Origin: Herpetosiphonaceae bacterium
Lineage (GTDB): Bacteria; Chloroflexota; Chloroflexia; Chloroflexales; Herpetosiphonaceae
Direction of reading: 5' to 3'
Length of the DNA stretch: 44,578 nucleotides
Assembly (NCBI GenBank): GCA_013538855.1
Contig: JABXJS010000134.1
Location: forward strand, 1-44,578
The notes under the pieces are model-generated. The model did not search any database and was not told the DNA's origin. It worked only from the letters and a program-made list of their open reading frames with translations. This document shows, in pieces, positions 42,794 to 44,578 of this stretch. Position 1 is the stretch's first letter, and each line of letters opens with the position of its first letter. The position numbers and the translations under genes were made by a program.

Positions 42794-43411
42794 ATGTTTG
42801 ACGCATTTCGCAAGAAGTTCGACCGCACGCCGCCTGGCGCTGAGGAGCGCGTTCCGCCTGGCCAGTATGTCACCGAGAAGTTTCCTGTACTGCACTACGG
42901 CGATGTTCCCAACTACGCCAACCTAGAGCAAACCTGGGACTTCCGCGTCTTCGGCGACATCACCGAGCCAAAGACCTTCTCCTACAGCGAGTTTCGCAGC
43001 CTGCCCACCGTCACCGTCGAGAACATCGACATCCACTGCGTCACACGCTGGAGCAAGCTGGGCACGCGCTGGACGGGCATTCGCTTCAGCGAGTTTCTCA
43101 AGCACATCCCCGCGCTCAAGCCCGCGGCCGCCTACGTCCTGGCCCACTCCGAGGGCGGCTACACCGCCAACCTGCCGCTTGAGACGATGATGGACGACGA
43201 TGTGCTGCTGGCCTACAAGTTCGAGGACGCCGAGCTGGCCCCCGAGCACGGCTACCCGCTGCGCCTCTTTGTGCCCAAGAAGTACTTCTGGAAGAGCGCC
43301 AAGTGGCTGCGCGCCATCGAATTTATGTCAAGCGACCGTCTGGGCTTCTGGGAGCGCTACGGCTACAACAACCACGCCGACCCGTGGCTTGAAGAGCGCT
43401 ACGCCGAGTAG
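42794..43411 (+). CDS. sulfite-oxidase-fold molybdopterin oxidoreductase
   Basis: A 205-residue Oxidored_molyb (sulfite oxidase-like) protein without signal peptide, so cytoplasmic. The family core is present: WDFRVFGDITEPKTFSYSEF, then ENIDIHCVTRWSKLGTRWTGIRFSEFL, whose Cys ligates the molybdenum cofactor, the SEGGYTANLPLE loop, and PLRLFVPKKYFWKSAKWLRAIEFM. It is about the size of YuiH-like proteins and lacks the dimerisation and haem domains of true sulfite oxidases. The physiological substrate of this group is unknown. AAGGAAG precedes the ATG. A DUF2071 gene follows by 12 bases. Confidence 0.93.
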   Translation: MFDAFRKKFDRTPPGAEERVPPGQYVTEKFPVLHYGDVPNYANLEQTWDFRVFGDITEPKTFSYSEFRSLPTVTVENIDIHCVTRWSKLGTRWTGIRFSEFLKHIPALKPAAAYVLAHSEGGYTANLPLETMMDDDVLLAYKFEDAELAPEHGYPLRLFVPKKYFWKSAKWLRAIEFMSSDRLGFWERYGYNNHADPWLEERYAE

Positions 43412-43423
43412 AGGAGCCGCGCT

Positions 43424-44161
43424 ATGTCCACGCTTGAGCGCCACCCGCGCCCCTGGCCGCTGCCGCCGCGCCCGTGGATTATGGCCATGGAGTGGCGCGA
43501 CCTGCTCTTCGCCCACTGGCCCATCGCGCCCGCCGCCATGCAGGCGCTGCTGCCGCCGGGCCTAGAGCTAGACACCTACGACGGCCAAGCCTGGCTCGGC
43601 GTGGTGCCCTTCGAGATGACCGGCGTGCGCCCGCGCGCCATCCCCGCGCTGCCCTGGGTCTCGCGCTTCGCCGAGCTGAACGTGCGCACCTACGTGGTTG
43701 TCGATGGCAAGCCCGGCGTGTGGTTCTTCAGCCTCGATGCGGCCCAGCCGCTGGCCGTGCGCGGCGCACGCTGGGGCTTTCACCTGCCCTACTTCGACGC
43801 CCAGATGCACATCGAGCGCGGCGACGGTATCCGCTACCAGAGCCAGCGCACCCACCGCGGCGCAGCGCCCGCCACCTTCGCCGCCAGCTACCGCCCGACC
43901 GGCCCGGTCTACCACAGCCAGCCCGGCACGCTGGAGCAGTGGCTCACCGACCGCTACTGCCTCTACGCCACCGACGACCGGGGCCACGTCTGGCGCGGCG
44001 ACATCCACCACGCCCGCTGGCCGCTGCAGCCCGCCAGCGCCATGCTCAGCGTCAACACCATGGGCGACTGGATCGGCCTCGACCTCAGCGCGCCGCCGTC
44101 GCTGCTGCACTTCGTGCGCTACCTCGCCGTCGTCGCCTGGTGGCCCGAGCGGCTGCGCTAA
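43424..44161 (+). CDS. DUF2071 (YqjF-like) protein
   Basis: A 245-residue protein of the DUF2071/YqjF family. Characteristic segments are MEWRDLLFAHWPIAPAAMQAL, LLPPGLELDTYDGQAWLGVVPF, FAELNVRTYVVVDGKPGVWFFSLDA and WGFHLPYFDAQMHIER. The domain resembles acetoacetate-decarboxylase-like beta barrels, but no reaction is known. AGGAG lies before the ATG, 12 bases after the molybdoenzyme stop, so the two genes form an operon. A strong terminator follows. Confidence 0.92.
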   Translation: MSTLERHPRPWPLPPRPWIMAMEWRDLLFAHWPIAPAAMQALLPPGLELDTYDGQAWLGVVPFEMTGVRPRAIPALPWVSRFAELNVRTYVVVDGKPGVWFFSLDAAQPLAVRGARWGFHLPYFDAQMHIERGDGIRYQSQRTHRGAAPATFAASYRPTGPVYHSQPGTLEQWLTDRYCLYATDDRGHVWRGDIHHARWPLQPASAMLSVNTMGDWIGLDLSAPPSLLHFVRYLAVVAWWPERLR

Positions 44162-44171
44162 CATGAGCAAA

Positions 44172-44199
44172 GGCCGCTAGGCCCCAATGCCTAGCGGCC
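44172..44199 (+). terminator. terminator after the DUF2071 gene
   Basis: GGCCGCTAGGC and GCCTAGCGGCC form a perfect 11-bp stem with loop CCCAAT, ten bases after the stop. Confidence 0.8.
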
Positions 44200-44216
44200 A
44201 CCACAGCCGGTTCTTC

Positions 44217-44578
44217 ATGGTTTTATGAAGGCTAGCCGTGCTAGATGATTGCTCCTACTGCTGCCCATTTCACGCCACGCTCCATCAGCGCAGCTAGGCG
44301 CGCCCGCCTGCGCCCGCCCCGTGATGGCCAGCGCCGCGTGTTGTGTTGAGCCGCACACCGCCGTTGCCGCCCGCTCGTACTGCTGCCTATTCCGCACCGT
44401 GCCCCACAAGCGCCCGCCCGCACGCCTGCCTGCGCCCGCCCCGTGATGATCAGCGCCGCCTTTTTTGTTGAACCGCGCACCGTTGTTGACAGCCGCTCCT
44501 ACTGCTGCCTATTCCGCACCGTGCCCCACAAGCGCCCGCCCGCACGCCTGCCTGCGCCCGCCCCGTGATGATCAGTGC
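44217..44578 (+). repeat. 122-bp tandem repeat array cut by the window end
   Basis: The landmark GTGATG after CGCCCGCCCC occurs at 44321, 44443 and 44565, exactly 122 bases apart. The last full units are almost identical; the first (from about 44217) is degenerate. Patches such as CAGCGCCGCC followed by TTTTGTTGA are shared with the array at 34253-34648. No gene is seen in this stretch. Confidence 0.85.

Overview
The window is GC-rich bacterial chromosome with ordinary operons separated by long, repeat-filled, gene-free gaps. Gene content suggests a filamentous Chloroflexota (class Chloroflexia, perhaps near Kallotenue or Herpetosiphon): CBM2 cellulases with Thr/Pro linkers, a soluble-adenylyl-cyclase-like cyclase/ATPase/TPR giant, a split ACAD10/11-type pair and many short accessory enzymes. 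The taxon is inferred from gene content, not proven. I saw no rRNA, tRNA, CRISPR array, transposase or phage gene.

Left part (1-9 kb): a small membrane protein and a SAM methyltransferase (minus strand); then a C5-cytosine DNA methyltransferase, a secreted beta-helix protein and a two-gene ATPase/RloB module (plus strand) resembling AbiL/RloAB anti-phage systems. The RloAB genes are visibly less GC-rich than their surroundings. A small acetyltransferase and a CDGSH iron-sulfur protein follow on the minus strand.

Middle part (9-24 kb): a tight minus-strand run goes from a tail-anchored repeat protein through an acyl-CoA dehydrogenase, the cyclase/ATPase/TPR protein, an APH-like kinase, a DUF4864 protein and a glycerophosphodiesterase. 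Upstream of it lie a GNAT enzyme, an ADP-ribosylglycohydrolase, a NADAR protein and an unknown gene. A divergent NRAMP-like transporter and an SDR converge on each other before a 960-base repeat-rich gap.

Cellulose locus (24-39.5 kb): a minus-strand operon (LacI regulator, lipoprotein sugar-binding protein, two permeases, GH116 beta-glucosidase) is divergent from three cellulase genes: GH9-CBM3-CBM2, CBM2-GH48 and lipoprotein GH8-CBM2. A 14-bp palindrome, best form TGGGACCGGTCCCA, recurs just downstream of the predicted -10 boxes of the lacI operon, GH9 and GH8. Together they form a plausible regulon: secreted endo- and exo-cellulases release cello-oligosaccharides, the ABC importer takes them up (its ATPase is not encoded here), and GH116 hydrolyses them in the cytoplasm.

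Right end (40-44.6 kb): a MarR regulator is divergent from an atypical SDR and a YcaC-like hydrolase, both with AT-rich palindromic sites at their promoters. A sulfite-oxidase-fold molybdoenzyme and a DUF2071 protein follow. The window ends inside a 122-bp tandem repeat array that resembles the 120-bp array in front of GH48.
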